Below are positions 24,932 to 33,912 of a stretch of DNA of 43,887 nucleotides, piece by piece. Positions within the stretch are counted from its first letter, which is position 1. Every line of letters starts with the position of its first letter. The stretch is from Bacteroidota bacterium (GTDB lineage Bacteria; Bacteroidota; Bacteroidia; Bacteroidales; VadinHA17): assembly GCA_022711195.1 (NCBI GenBank), contig JAKLFN010000002.1, positions 1-43,887 of the forward strand. Direction: 5' to 3'. The notes beneath the pieces were generated by a model that saw nothing but the letters and a program-made list of their open reading frames with translations, was not told the origin of the DNA and ran no database searches. A program made the translations under genes and the position numbers.

Positions 24932-26043
24932 ACAGTCTGGTCTTCGACCTTTACCGTAAGAGTATAGTAGGAATACTGATCGTTGATTTTCTCAAATTCA
25001 TATACCAGCTTGCTGCCCGATTTTCGTGCCATATCGATCAATCCCATGCTGCCGGTGCTTTCGGGGTTAATTGACTGATCGGACAATGATCTCCTGAATA
25101 ACTCCTTCAGTCCCACCTTATCGTACTGGTTAATTATTTCAAGTTTCTCCTTCAGATGCGGAACCTTATCATTAAGGATCAGGTTACCCGTGGTAAGTGA
25201 ATAGGTCTTGTTTTCAAATCTTATCATAGCTACAGGCATTCCGAATTTCTCTTCGGGTTCTTTGCCGGGACTGTATTTTGCAACGTTTTCGATGATCTCG
25301 ACGAGGATGCTGAATACTCTTCTTCGCTGGTTTGCTTCTATATCGTCTTCAGAGAGTTTAGCCTCGGTGAATGAGATAACCTCCTTGCCCACGTCAGGGG
25401 TTATATGTCCCGACCAGAGCAGGTAAAGGTTATTGTTTGCCATTATTCTTTCGAGCTGGGCTACTGCTTCACCATTGAAATGTTTGTCGCTTTCGCCGAA
25501 ATGGATTCCCACGCCTTCGGAGTCGACTGTTTTGCTGAGTATAAAATAGGAGTGTTCGTCATCGAGGGGCAGAAAGTCGTAATCGAGCTTATTCCCTGTT
25601 TTCTTTGCCATTTCTATAAGTCCCAGGCCGGCACCACCTTTATTGCTGAGCTCTGAGTTGCTTAGCATCTGCCTGTAAACATTTCTGATTTCGTTCAGGG
25701 GCAGGTTGTTTATCTCATCAAGTCTTTTCTTCAGGTCGTCGATATGTATTGAGGATATCACGTTGCCGGTGGTTACTGTATATCCCCCGTTATGTTTAGA
25801 ATAAACCACCAGCGACATGCCGGAATGTTCTGATTTGGTAGTATGCCGCGATACATTCTGGAGGCTTTCGAGGACAAACATGAAAAGGCGTTTACGGCCC
25901 ACGAAGCCGAACTCTGATGTTTCCATCTCTTTTTCGAGGAGCATAAGAAGAGGAATGGAGTTTTCGTTTGTGACAATGCCCCTGTACACAAACATCAGGC
26001 GTTGTTCCATTAATAATGTACGAATCTTACGGGTGAGATCCAT
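24928..26043 (-). CDS. Tandem SiaB-like (DUF6272) GHKL-type protein
   Basis: The protein has 371 residues made of two similar halves of about 190 residues. Each half has an N-box-like helix (VLESLQNVSRH with Asn63; LVEIIENVAKYS with Asn253), a middle strand pair (YTVTTGNVI at 88; YSLTTGNLI at 281) and a G-box-like segment (GAGLGLIEMAKKTG at 137; STGSMGLIDMARKSG at 329). This pattern fits the SiaB protein kinase family, in which SiaB phosphorylates the STAS-like partner SiaC to control biofilm signalling. Family members normally have one unit. No siaC-like gene is nearby. There is no signal peptide, so it is cytoplasmic. Confidence 0.78.
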   Translation of the reverse strand: MDLTRKIRTLLMEQRLMFVYRGIVTNENSIPLLMLLEKEMETSEFGFVGRKRLFMFVLESLQNVSRHTTKSEHSGMSLVVYSKHNGGYTVTTGNVISSIHIDDLKKRLDEINNLPLNEIRNVYRQMLSNSELSNKGGAGLGLIEMAKKTGNKLDYDFLPLDDEHSYFILSKTVDSEGVGIHFGESDKHFNGEAVAQLERIMANNNLYLLWSGHITPDVGKEVISFTEAKLSEDDIEANQRRRVFSILVEIIENVAKYSPGKEPEEKFGMPVAMIRFENKTYSLTTGNLILNDKVPHLKEKLEIINQYDKVGLKELFRRSLSDQSINPESTGSMGLIDMARKSGSKLVYEFEKINDQYSYYTLTVKVEDQTV

Positions 26044-26141
26044 GCCTGGGGAATCGGGTCAGTTTCAAAAGTAAAATTAACAAATTCCGTTAATACGGCA
26101 AATAAAAACCGTTTAAACTGAAAATTAAGGATTTGTGATAG

Positions 26142-27680
26142 TTATCCGGCCCAGCCTTCGCGGTCGAGGTTACGGTAGTTAATGGCTTCAGAGATATGTT
26201 CGGAATTTATATTTTCTGATTCTGCAAGGTCGGCAATGGTTCGTGCAACTTTCAGTATCCTGTCATAAGCTCTGGCTGATAATCCTCTCAGTTCCATAGC
26301 CGTCCCGAGCAGTCTTCCGCTTGTTTCGTCGAGCTGGCAGTAACGTCGTTGCATCGACGATGACATCTGGGCATTCGAATATACTCCTTTGACAGATGAG
26401 AAACGTGCAGCCTGAATATTCCTTGCTCTCACCACTCTTTCACGCACCTGTTCCGATTTTTCTGATTTCAGGCTGTCGGAGAGCTTATCATATTTCACCG
26501 GGACTACTTCAATATGAATATCTATTCTGTCGAGCAGGGGGCCTGATATCCTGTTTAGGTATTTCTGGACCATTCCGGGCGAGCACATACATTCCTTTTC
26601 GGGGTGGTTATGGAATCCGCAGGGGCATGGATTCATTGACGCGACGAGCATAAACGAGGCTGGATAGTCGACAGAAGATTTAGCCCTGGAGATTGTTATT
26701 ACCCTGTCTTCGAGAGGCTGGCGCATTACTTCGAGAACAGTACGTTTGAATTCGGGTAGTTCATCGAGGAAGAGTACGCCGTTATGTCCGAGTGAAATTT
26801 CTCCGGGCTGCGGGAAAGTGCCGCCGCCAACAAGTGCAACATCAGATATTGTATGATGCGGCGATCTGAAGGGTCGTCGCGTCATAAGGGCAGTATGGTC
26901 GTCGATCTTGCCTGCAACAGAATGTATCTTCGTGGTTTCCAGGGCTTCTTCAAGAGTCAATGGCGGGATGATTGTAGGTATTCTTTTTGCAAGCATTGTC
27001 TTACCTGCACCGGGAGGACCAATCATGAGTATATTATGCCCTCCTGCGGCAGCAACCTCAAGGGCCCTTTTGACATTCTCCTGCCCCCTTACGTCGGAAA
27101 AGTCAATATCATATTTATTTGCCTCACTATTGAAAATCTCAAGCAGATCAACTTTTACAGGTTCGAATTTCCTCGTTCCATTGAAGAAATCAACTACCTC
27201 ACCCAGATTTTCCATGCCATATACATCGAGCCCGCTGACAACGGCAGCTTCGCGCGAATTTTTCACAGGTACTATTACCCCTTTAAATTTTTCCTCACGG
27301 GCCCTGAGCGCAATTGGAAGTACACCTTTCACCGGTTGTAATGTGCCGTCGAGAGAGAGCTCCCCCATCATTATATATGATCCTATTTCGTCATTTATGA
27401 CTTTTTCATCGGCAGCAAGTATTCCTAATGCCAGCGGAAGGTCGTATGATGAGCCTTCCTTCCTGATATCGGCAGGAGCCATGTTTATAAGCACCTGCTT
27501 ACCAGGCCACTTATGGCCCAGGGCACGAAGCGCTGATTCAATCCTTTGCTGACTCTCCTTGACAGCAACATCAGGAAGCCCTACAAGAAAAAAACGGATG
27601 CCCCGCGAAACGTTAACCTCAATTGTCACTGTTACGGCATCAATACCGGTTACGGCACTGGCAAATGTCCTTATAAGCAT
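26142..27680 (-). CDS. comM: YifB/ComM-family Mg-chelatase-like AAA+ ATPase
   Basis: With the ATG at 27680 the protein has 512 residues; a TTG two codons upstream is less likely. The N-terminal LonS5-like domain (VNVSRGIRFFLVGLPDVAVKESQQR region) is followed by the AAA+ core with Walker A GPPGAGKTMLAK, Walker B-like GVLFLDELPEF and the zinc-like cysteine cluster NPCPCGFHNHPEKECMC. The C-terminal helical domain ends in SENINSEHISEAINYRNLDR. In competent bacteria ComM is a hexameric helicase that extends branch migration during transformation. With comF elsewhere in the window this hints at DNA uptake or recombination functions, but both genes are widespread. Confidence 0.93.
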   Translation of the reverse strand: MLIRTFASAVTGIDAVTVTIEVNVSRGIRFFLVGLPDVAVKESQQRIESALRALGHKWPGKQVLINMAPADIRKEGSSYDLPLALGILAADEKVINDEIGSYIMMGELSLDGTLQPVKGVLPIALRAREEKFKGVIVPVKNSREAAVVSGLDVYGMENLGEVVDFFNGTRKFEPVKVDLLEIFNSEANKYDIDFSDVRGQENVKRALEVAAAGGHNILMIGPPGAGKTMLAKRIPTIIPPLTLEEALETTKIHSVAGKIDDHTALMTRRPFRSPHHTISDVALVGGGTFPQPGEISLGHNGVLFLDELPEFKRTVLEVMRQPLEDRVITISRAKSSVDYPASFMLVASMNPCPCGFHNHPEKECMCSPGMVQKYLNRISGPLLDRIDIHIEVVPVKYDKLSDSLKSEKSEQVRERVVRARNIQAARFSSVKGVYSNAQMSSSMQRRYCQLDETSGRLLGTAMELRGLSARAYDRILKVARTIADLAESENINSEHISEAINYRNLDREGWAG

Positions 27681-27722
27681 ATACAAAATTATTTAGCACG
27701 TCTGGAAACACTTACCAAAGAT

Positions 27723-27782
27723 AAAGAAACAAGATAAAAGAACAAAGAAACAAGATAAAAGAACAAAGAAAAAAGATAAAAG
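27723..27782. repeat. 21-bp tandem repeat, about 2.9 copies
   Basis: The unit AAAGAAACAAGATAAAAGAA plus C occurs at 27723-27743 and 27744-27764 without mismatch, then in degenerate, shortened form at 27765-27782. It lies just upstream of the helical protein gene, in the divergent gap with comM. Confidence 0.8.
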
Positions 27783-27902
27783 TATGGCCCTCTGTTCCAT
27801 GATCTTCCGGTGAATAAAATTCGTTATCTTTATGAATTAATTCAGAATGGCAGATCCTCCCTGCATATAGAATTCCGGAAAACGAACTTAATCATAGATA
27901 TT

Positions 27903-28307
27903 ATGGAAGAAGAAACAAAAAAAGAACCTTCAGAACCCAGAGAAGAGGGCTGGGCTGAGAAAGCAAAAAAACTTATAGACAAAGCCGACGATTTTATCGA
28001 CGAGAAGGTCGACAAGGTTAAGAAAAGCAAGGCTTTCGGTGAAATCAAGGATTCTCTGAACAAGGCTGAAGATTTCGTTGAAGAAAAGATTGAGGATGCC
28101 AAAAAAATCAATGTAAAGGAAAAACTTGATGAATTTGGCGACAAAGCTGAGAAAGAGACCAAGGAACACCTGGAGAGAGCAAAAGCATTCGGTAAAAAAG
28201 TTGCTTCCAAAGCTGCAGACAAACTTGATGACCTGGCTGAAGAGATCAGGAATAAAACAAAGGATAAGCCTCAACCCGGAGATCCGCAAAACGATCCTCA
28301 GAAGTAG
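27903..28307 (+). CDS. Small charged helical protein of unknown function
   Basis: With the ATG at 27903 the protein has 134 residues; an earlier in-frame Met at 27810 would add a stretch unlike the rest. It has no signal peptide or membrane helix. The whole chain is predicted amphipathic helix rich in Lys, Glu and Asp, with an internal repeat: KADDFIDEKVDKVKK and KAEDFVEEKIEDAKK, 32-33 residues apart. It ends in a Pro-rich tail (KPQPGDPQNDPQ). Such LEA- or apolipoprotein-like proteins may bind membranes or protect proteins under stress, but nothing here proves that. A near-consensus TATCTTTA lies at 27825-27832. Confidence 0.7.
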   Translation: MEEETKKEPSEPREEGWAEKAKKLIDKADDFIDEKVDKVKKSKAFGEIKDSLNKAEDFVEEKIEDAKKINVKEKLDEFGDKAEKETKEHLERAKAFGKKVASKAADKLDDLAEEIRNKTKDKPQPGDPQNDPQK

Positions 28308-28333
28308 AGACTATACTGCTTCCCGGGTTTTTC

Positions 28334-28867
28334 CTACCTGCTCTCCCTTATCACTTTTCCACGGCTCAGGAAGGCAACACTCTGATTAGGTTTCAGGCTG
28401 ATGGTGATCGATTCTATCAGTGGCTCGCTGACACGTTTATCTGATACCCATTCAATAAGGAAGTTTGCACCGGTCCCGCTTTTGTCCTCATACGGAACAT
28501 AAAAATCTCTGGTAGCAAGTGGTTCCAGTTCTACAGGACCCTCAGTAAGGAAATCATATACCGGTTTGCCATGTGTATCGAAATACAGGACTTTTGTTAT
28601 CCTGACAGGATTCATAAGATCGGTATTATGAACCGCAACAAATGCGCTCATGTCGAACTCACTCACACCTACGATATGGTAAGGGATATTCGAGTAAACA
28701 GGCATATATAATAACTGGCCGGTGAGCCCGGTATCTGCGGATTCTTTCACTACCAGGGTAGCAGGATCAAATTTTGCGGGTGCGGGATTATGTTGTATAT
28801 CTTCTGATTTCTTATCAGCACAGGCTGAGAATATTACAACAGCTATAATAAAAATCAACTTTTTCAT
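28334..28867 (-). CDS. DUF3124-family lipoprotein
   Basis: The protein has 177 residues. The signal peptide MKKLIFIIAVVIFSAC ends in a lipobox with Cys16, so it is a lipoprotein. The body fits DUF3124: GQLLYMPVYSNIPYH, FVAVHNTDLMNPVRITKVLY, then PVELEPLATRDFYVP and SGTGANFLIEW. The function of this family is unknown. It converges with the helical protein gene across a 26-bp gap. Confidence 0.8.
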   Translation of the reverse strand: MKKLIFIIAVVIFSACADKKSEDIQHNPAPAKFDPATLVVKESADTGLTGQLLYMPVYSNIPYHIVGVSEFDMSAFVAVHNTDLMNPVRITKVLYFDTHGKPVYDFLTEGPVELEPLATRDFYVPYEDKSGTGANFLIEWVSDKRVSEPLIESITISLKPNQSVAFLSRGKVIRESR

Positions 28868-28953
28868 ATGCCTTGCAATGTTAGATTTATCAACGATTAT
28901 GTAAATATAGAAATTCAGCCTTGAAAAGTAAAATGAAGAGATCCTGCAGCAGG

Positions 28954-30021
28954 CTAGTTTTTTGAAAGACAGGCCTGAGAATAAAGTCTAAAAATCTCTG
29001 CCGCTACCTTTTCGATGCTGAGGTTATTTTCTACAATCTTATGCAGTTCTCTTGTCTCGTTGTGCCAGAAGAGCGGATCGCGGAGATATTCATCCAGGAT
29101 GCCTGTCAGGATAACCGGATCGGGTTCATGGTGCCCTATGGCTACAAAATTATTCTGACGGTAAAACTCAAAATTGTTTCTTGAGATCATTTCACCCATG
29201 AATTTCCTGTTAAGAGAAATTACCGGTACTGAGCATGAAAGGGCTTCCAGGGCTACCCTGCCCACTCCCATTACTATACCCGATCTGTTCACCACAGGAA
29301 AAACATCATCCAGAAGACCATGGAAAATAAAAACCCGGCGCTCAAGCTTATCGTTCATAGCTTCTGCCTCTTCCTTCAGTTTGTTAAAAAACTCACCGTC
29401 GCCGGCAATCTCAAATGTAACCTCAGGATACCTTCTTATTATTTGCGGAATAACCTCATTTATGATCATTGAGATCACCTCTGAATGCTTTCTGTCGATA
29501 CGGCAGACATAAAGCATCGCATAATGGTTCTTTAACCCATCATTAACACTTTTCCTGGCACCGTTATGTATTAGCACCGATTTATTTCTGAAATGTCTCC
29601 TGTTGCAGTTTGCCTGGTATGTTGTGTTATTCACGAATATTACCCTGTCAGTCAGTCTCCTCGACAGACGGGAGCGCATGTCGTACCGTGGCCGGCCATG
29701 GACAGTGGCAACAACGCTCCTGTTCATGATCCATCCCGAGAACGCAGCAGCCAGTATTGCCAGCCTTTTATGTGCATGGATCACATCGATCCTGTAACGG
29801 TAAATGATGTAACAAAGAAAAATTATCTGAAATGGAAGGAAAGCATCATAAAGTCTTAGGCTTATGAACTTTATACGGCTGTCAAGAAGTTGTGCCTGTC
29901 GCCCCTTTTCTGATACAACAAAAACATCATTCCCGAGGTCCGACATTGAGTTTGCCAGTTCCTTCACATGGTTTTCCGCACCTCCGAAATCAAAGCTTTT
30001 TATCAGGTATAACAGACGCAT
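28954..30021 (-). CDS. GT4-family glycosyltransferase
   Basis: The protein has 355 residues with a GT-B fold. It begins MRLLYLIKSFDFGGAENHVK, whose GGAE loop is typical of GT4 enzymes of cell-surface polysaccharide synthesis. VIHAHKRLAILAAA gives the acceptor-side His. The C-terminal half has LYVCRIDRKHSEVISMI and the donor-site region SGIVMGVGRVALEALSCSVPVIS, a Glu-containing motif though shorter than usual. The donor and product cannot be predicted. No other polysaccharide genes are adjacent. It diverges from hcp. Confidence 0.83.
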   Translation of the reverse strand: MRLLYLIKSFDFGGAENHVKELANSMSDLGNDVFVVSEKGRQAQLLDSRIKFISLRLYDAFLPFQIIFLCYIIYRYRIDVIHAHKRLAILAAAFSGWIMNRSVVATVHGRPRYDMRSRLSRRLTDRVIFVNNTTYQANCNRRHFRNKSVLIHNGARKSVNDGLKNHYAMLYVCRIDRKHSEVISMIINEVIPQIIRRYPEVTFEIAGDGEFFNKLKEEAEAMNDKLERRVFIFHGLLDDVFPVVNRSGIVMGVGRVALEALSCSVPVISLNRKFMGEMISRNNFEFYRQNNFVAIGHHEPDPVILTGILDEYLRDPLFWHNETRELHKIVENNLSIEKVAAEIFRLYSQACLSKN

Positions 30022-30100
30022 AGAATAGTACGCGGTAAGATCATTTTTAACCAGGCCTGCAAATATCGTCTTTTTTTATGAATATTATAAAAAGCTTATT

Positions 30101-30118
30101 TTGTAACAAATGTTACAA
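30101..30118. promoter_or_regulatory. FNR/CRP-type dyad upstream of hcp
   Basis: TTGTAAC (30101-30107) and GTTACAA (30112-30118) are perfect 7-bp arms around AAAT. The dyad centre lies about 41 bp upstream of the start predicted from the -7 element at 30139-30146, the standard class II activator position. HcpR-type Crp/Fnr regulators control hcp in many anaerobes. Confidence 0.7.
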
Positions 30119-30138
30119 TTTCCACTTTGTTATCAGAC

Positions 30139-30175
30139 TACTTTTGCACCCGATCCGGAATATAGAGTAATTTTG
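30139..30175 (+). promoter_or_regulatory. Two tandem -7 elements of hcp
   Basis: TACTTTTG (30139-30146) and TAATTTTG (30168-30175) are both full TAnnTTTG matches, 29 bp apart. The TTTG of the first could act as -33 element of the second (21-bp spacer). Confidence 0.6.
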
Positions 30176-30218
30176 CAGAAGGAAATAAATCGAGTATAAA
30201 CTATAAAATTATTTAATT

Positions 30219-31871
30219 ATGAGTATGTTTTGTTATCAATGCCAGGAAACCGCCAAAGGCACCGGATGCACAATCACCGGTGTATGCGGAAAGAACGAAA
30301 AGGTTGCGAACATGCAGGATCTCCTGATGTTCGTATTAAGGGGTATTTCATTTTACAGTACCAGGGCAAGGGAGCTTGGAATTGAAAATGACAAGGTGAA
30401 CAAATTTGTTTTTGACGGCCTGTTCATGACCATCACCAATGCCAATTTCGACAACGATCGTTTTGTCGCGAAGATAAGGGAAGGACTAGTCCTTCGCTCG
30501 GAGATAAGGGAGCTTTTCCTCGCTGCTGGAGGCAGAATGCCGGTGAAAGTGCATGAATCCGCTACATGGACGGCAGATACCATTGAAGAATTTGAAAAAA
30601 AGAACGTGTCGGTAGGTGTCCTCACGACGCAAAATGAGGATATCAGGTCATTGCGCGAAACAGTAATCTACGGATTAAAAGGGATGGCAGCCTATACGGA
30701 GCACGCTTATAACCTGGGTTTTGAGGATAAGGCGCTCTATAAATTCATGCAGGATGCACTCGTGGCAACGATTGATGATTCGCTGAGTGCCGACCAGCTT
30801 GTGAATCTTGTCCTTGAAACAGGAAAATTCGGGGTAACAGCAATGGCTCTGCTCGACAAGGCAAATACAACAAGGTATGGTAATCCCGAGATCACAAAAG
30901 TCAATATCGGTGTAAGAAATAATCCCGGGATTCTAATCAGCGGACACGATCTCAGGGATATGGAAGACCTGCTGAAACAGACCGAAGGAACAGGTGTTGA
31001 TGTTTACACACACAGTGAGATGCTTCCTGCAAATTACTACCCGGCATTTAAAAAGTACAGCCATTTTGTAGGAAACTACGGAAGCTCATGGTGGAAGCAG
31101 AAAGAAGATTTTGAGACCTTCAACGGCCCTGTACTCTTTACAACAAATTGTATAGTACCTCCGAAGAAAGATGCATCATATTTCGATAAAGTATATACAA
31201 CAGGATCAGCAGGATTCACCGGATTTAAGCATATTGCCGACAGGCCTGCAGGCGGACAGAAGGATTTTTCAGAGATCATTGCACATGCAAAAAAATGCAA
31301 GGCTCCCGTGGAAATTGAGAAGGGCGAGATAATCGGCGGTTTTGCACATAACCAGGTTATTGCTCTTGCCGATAAGGTCGTGGAAGCGGTCAAATCAGGG
31401 GCTATCAGGAAGTTTTTTGTTATGGGTGGCTGCGACGGCAGGTTCAAGGACCGTAACTATTATACAGAATTTGCCCAGGCGCTGCCAAAGGATACAATTA
31501 TTCTTACCGCAGGTTGTGCAAAGTACAGGTATAACAAACTTCAGCTGGGCGACATTAACGGAATTCCAAGAGTCCTTGATGCAGGCCAGTGCAACGATTC
31601 ATATTCACTGGCTGTTATCGCGCTGAAACTCAAGGAAGTATTCGGACTCGACGATATAAACAAGCTGCCTATTGCATTTAACATTGCATGGTATGAGCAG
31701 AAAGCGGTGATCGTTCTGCTAGCCCTCCTTTATCTTGGAGTGAAGAATATCCATGTAGGACCGACTCTTCCGGGATTTCTGTCGCCAAATGTTGCAAAAG
31801 TGCTGGTCGAGAAATTCGGAATAGCAGGAATCGGTACTGTAGAGGATGATCTCAAATTATTCCTGAGCTGA
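30219..31871 (+). CDS. hcp: Hybrid cluster protein (hydroxylamine / nitric oxide reductase)
   Basis: The protein has 550 residues, the length of the strict-anaerobe (class I) type. The N-terminal cluster cysteines are Cys5, Cys8, Cys17 and Cys23 (Cys-x2-Cys-x8-Cys-x5-Cys). Further ligands of the hybrid Fe-S-O cluster lie in [21 protein letters not shown] and [13 protein letters not shown] reduces nitric oxide to N2O in vivo and hydroxylamine to ammonia in vitro, protecting anaerobes from nitrosative stress. It has its own promoter region with an FNR/CRP-type dyad. No hcr reductase gene is next to it, so the electron donor is elsewhere. It converges with glnB across a repeat-filled gap. Confidence 0.97.
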   Translation: MSMFCYQCQETAKGTGCTITGVCGKNEKVANMQDLLMFVLRGISFYSTRARELGIENDKVNKFVFDGLFMTITNANFDNDRFVAKIREGLVLRSEIRELFLAAGGRMPVKVHESATWTADTIEEFEKKNVSVGVLTTQNEDIRSLRETVIYGLKGMAAYTEHAYNLGFEDKALYKFMQDALVATIDDSLSADQLVNLVLETGKFGVTAMALLDKANTTRYGNPEITKVNIGVRNNPGILISGHDLRDMEDLLKQTEGTGVDVYTHSEMLPANYYPAFKKYSHFVGNYGSSWWKQKEDFETFNGPVLFTTNCIVPPKKDASYFDKVYTTGSAGFTGFKHIADRPAGGQKDFSEIIAHAKKCKAPVEIEKGEIIGGFAHNQVIALADKVVEAVKSGAIRKFFVMGGCDGRFKDRNYYTEFAQALPKDTIILTAGCAKYRYNKLQLGDINGIPRVLDAGQCNDSYSLAVIALKLKEVFGLDDINKLPIAFNIAWYEQKAVIVLLALLYLGVKNIHVGPTLPGFLSPNVAKVLVEKFGIAGIGTVEDDLKLFLS

Positions 31872-31900
31872 TCATCTGAATAATTTTTCGGGAGTCTTTT

Positions 31901-32040
31901 GAAGTAAGAACAACAGAATATCCGGACAGCAGGGCTGGGCGTTAAAAATACCCGGGGGGGTAATTTTAGCGATAAAGCCAGCATGCAGGCAGACAAGAAC
32001 TTCTTAATTCTGCATTCGGGTGTTCAGATGTTCTTACTTC
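31901..32040. repeat. Dispersed imperfect inverted repeat, copy C
   Basis: It starts GAAGTAAGAACAACAGAA and ends with TTCAGATGTTCTTACTTC, so the outer 11-12 bp are perfect inverted arms. The centre is longer than in the other copies (140 bp in all) and holds a C/G-run around 31949-31962. It fills the hcp-glnB convergent gap and stops 2 bp from the glnB stop codon. Confidence 0.65.
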
Positions 32041-32042
32041 AT

Positions 32043-32390
32043 TTATATAGCCTTCCCTCCTCTCTCTCCGGTCCTGATACGGATACACTCTTCAAGAGGA
32101 GTTATGAATATTTTACCGTCGCCAACAACACCCTCGGTTCCGTTAGTCTTTGCCGACCGGAGAATTGCATCGACAGTTATATCGACAAATGAATCATTCA
32201 CGGCTATCTCGATTTTAATTTTAGGTATCAGGTCGGGAACGATCCTCTGTCCCCTGTACATTTCCTCTATCCTCTGCTGACCATGCCCCGAAACCCGGCT
32301 TACGGTTATCCTTGTAATCTCTGCTGCAATAAGAGCTTCACGCACCTTATCGAGCTGTACTTCACGGATTATTGCTGTAATTAATTTCAT
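32043..32390 (-). CDS. glnB: PII-family nitrogen regulatory protein
   Basis: The protein has 115 residues, the normal PII length. It begins MKLITAIIREVQLDKVREAL and ends in the C-loop region, with the B-loop TNGTEGVVGDGKIF intact for ATP/ADP binding. PII senses ATP/ADP and 2-oxoglutarate, and blocks the Amt channel when nitrogen is plentiful. The T-loop reads EEMYRGQRIVPDLIPK: the position of the uridylylated Tyr51 is Ile50 here, so control by GlnD-type uridylylation is unlikely. It follows amt after 25 bp in the classic amtB-glnK pairing. Confidence 0.95.
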   Translation of the reverse strand: MKLITAIIREVQLDKVREALIAAEITRITVSRVSGHGQQRIEEMYRGQRIVPDLIPKIKIEIAVNDSFVDITVDAILRSAKTNGTEGVVGDGKIFITPLEECIRIRTGERGGKAI

Positions 32391-32415
32391 GTTTTAAATA
32401 TTAATGATCGTAATA

Positions 32416-33747
32416 TTAACTTGGATTCAGCATACCATAACCCCTTTCTCCATGATATGATCTGTCGAGGCCTGCCATCTCATCATCTTCCGAAGCTTTG
32501 AATCTGACAAACTTATTTAGTGTCCATATAATAATAAATGTCATTCCCCCTGCAAAAACGATTGCAATAAGCACTGCGAGTGACTGTACTCCCAGCTGGT
32601 TCCAGATAGTCCATGATCCGCCGGAAAGAGATGAAGCATCTGTCATCCACGATTTTCTGATGAAGAATACCAGGAAGAGAGCCCCGACAATACCTCCCAC
32701 TCCGTGTATCCCGAAAGCATCCAGGGAATCGTCATAGCCAAGGCGGTTTTTTGCCTGTATTGCCATGTAACAGATCAGCGAAGCAAGTATTCCGAGGATC
32801 ATTGCGCCGTAGGGCTGGACTACACCTGCGGCAGGTGTTACAGCCACCAGTCCGGCGAGTATCCCTGAAGCAAATCCCAGGGCTGTGGCTTTTCCCTGGT
32901 GGAAGCTTTCTATGATTATCCATGCCAGGGCGCCTGCTGCCGCAGCCACCTGTGTTGCTGTCAGTGCCTGAGCGGTACTTAGTCCGCTGGAGATGCTGCT
33001 GCCTGCATTAAAACCGAACCATCCAACCCAGAGAAGTCCTGCTCCCAGCATGGTAATGACGAGGTTGTTCGGTCGAATGACCTGGTATGGATATCCTCTT
33101 CGCGAACCAAGAAACAGTGCTGCAACCAATCCGCTGACTCCGGCAGAAATATGAACCACTGTTCCTCCGGCAAAATCGATTGCCCCTTTTGCACCAAGGT
33201 TAAACAGGAATCCGTCAGAAGCCCACACCCAGTGACATAGAGGATTATAAACCAGGAGACTCCACAGTGCAATGAAGATGCAGTATGCTTTAAAAGAAAC
33301 ACGTTCGGCAAAAGCTCCGGCAATAAGGGCGGGAGTTATTATGGCAAATTTACCCTGGAACATTGAGAACACATACTCGGGGATACCGGCCTCAAGAATA
33401 TTGGAATCGATCCCTTTCAGGAAGAAATAATCAGGATTCCATCCTATTATTCCCCCGAGGATATTTTTTCCAAAGCTCATGGCATAACCGACTGCCACCC
33501 AGAGAACACTTATTATACCCATTGCCACAAAACTGTGCATTATTGTCCCAAGCACATTTTTTGACCGCACCAGGCCACCATAGAACATGGCGAGACCCGG
33601 AATCATTAGAAGTACCAACGCCGTTGATGTCAGCATCCAGGCTGTTGCTCCCGAGTCGACCGGCGATCCCTCTGAAGCATAGAGACCTTTTGTCCCTGCT
33701 AATGCAAAGAGTAAAAGCAAAACAATTTTCCTGATTTTTGAATTCAT
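32416..33747 (-). CDS. amt: Ammonium transporter
   Basis: The protein has 443 residues with a signal-peptide-like first segment (IVLLLLFALAGTKGLYAS) and about eleven membrane helices. The twin histidines of the conduction pore are in GGTVVHISAGVSG and AFGIHGVGGIVGALF. The start of the mature part, AWMLTSTALVLLMIPGLAMFYGG, is diagnostic of Amt/Mep/Rh. It takes up ammonium when it is scarce and is gated by the PII protein encoded 25 bp downstream. The promoter TTTG-N20-TAGGTTTG lies at 33785-33816 and a shared TACCC element lies about 70 bp upstream of the predicted start. Confidence 0.97.
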   Translation of the reverse strand: MNSKIRKIVLLLLFALAGTKGLYASEGSPVDSGATAWMLTSTALVLLMIPGLAMFYGGLVRSKNVLGTIMHSFVAMGIISVLWVAVGYAMSFGKNILGGIIGWNPDYFFLKGIDSNILEAGIPEYVFSMFQGKFAIITPALIAGAFAERVSFKAYCIFIALWSLLVYNPLCHWVWASDGFLFNLGAKGAIDFAGGTVVHISAGVSGLVAALFLGSRRGYPYQVIRPNNLVITMLGAGLLWVGWFGFNAGSSISSGLSTAQALTATQVAAAAGALAWIIIESFHQGKATALGFASGILAGLVAVTPAAGVVQPYGAMILGILASLICYMAIQAKNRLGYDDSLDAFGIHGVGGIVGALFLVFFIRKSWMTDASSLSGGSWTIWNQLGVQSLAVLIAIVFAGGMTFIIIWTLNKFVRFKASEDDEMAGLDRSYHGERGYGMLNPS

Positions 33748-33784
33748 ACCTTATAGATTTATACAAAAACAATGATTCTGATGA

Positions 33785-33816
33785 CAAACCTATATAATAT
33801 CAGGGTATTATTCAAA
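33785..33816 (-). promoter_or_regulatory. amt-glnB promoter
   Basis: On the minus strand TTTG (33813-33816), a 20-bp spacer and TAGGTTTG (33785-33792) match both Bacteroidota elements. The predicted start is near 33780, about 33 nt before the amt ATG. Confidence 0.65.
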
Positions 33817-33839
33817 TATTATATGCTTTTTTTAATTTT

Positions 33840-33912
33840 TACCCCATTTTATTAGGGGGTATAATCTATTTTTTATATCTTTTTCTGTTCCATACCCATT
33901 CCCAAGAGGGGT
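33840..33912 (-). promoter_or_regulatory. TACCC/GGGTA element upstream of amt
   Basis: TACCCC (33840-33845) and GGGGTA (33856-33861) form an inverted repeat. A second TACCC at 33893-33897 pairs with GGGGT at 33908-33912. The first dyad is centred at 33850, about 70 bp upstream of the predicted amt start. The first and second TACCC half-sites are 53 bp apart, exactly as at 34891-34951. Confidence 0.6.

Noticed and set aside
31949..31962. TACCC-GGGG-GGGTA sequence between hcp and glnB
   Set aside because: It resembles the amt element half-sites but lies inside repeat copy C in a convergent gap, away from any promoter, and lacks the 53-bp partner site.
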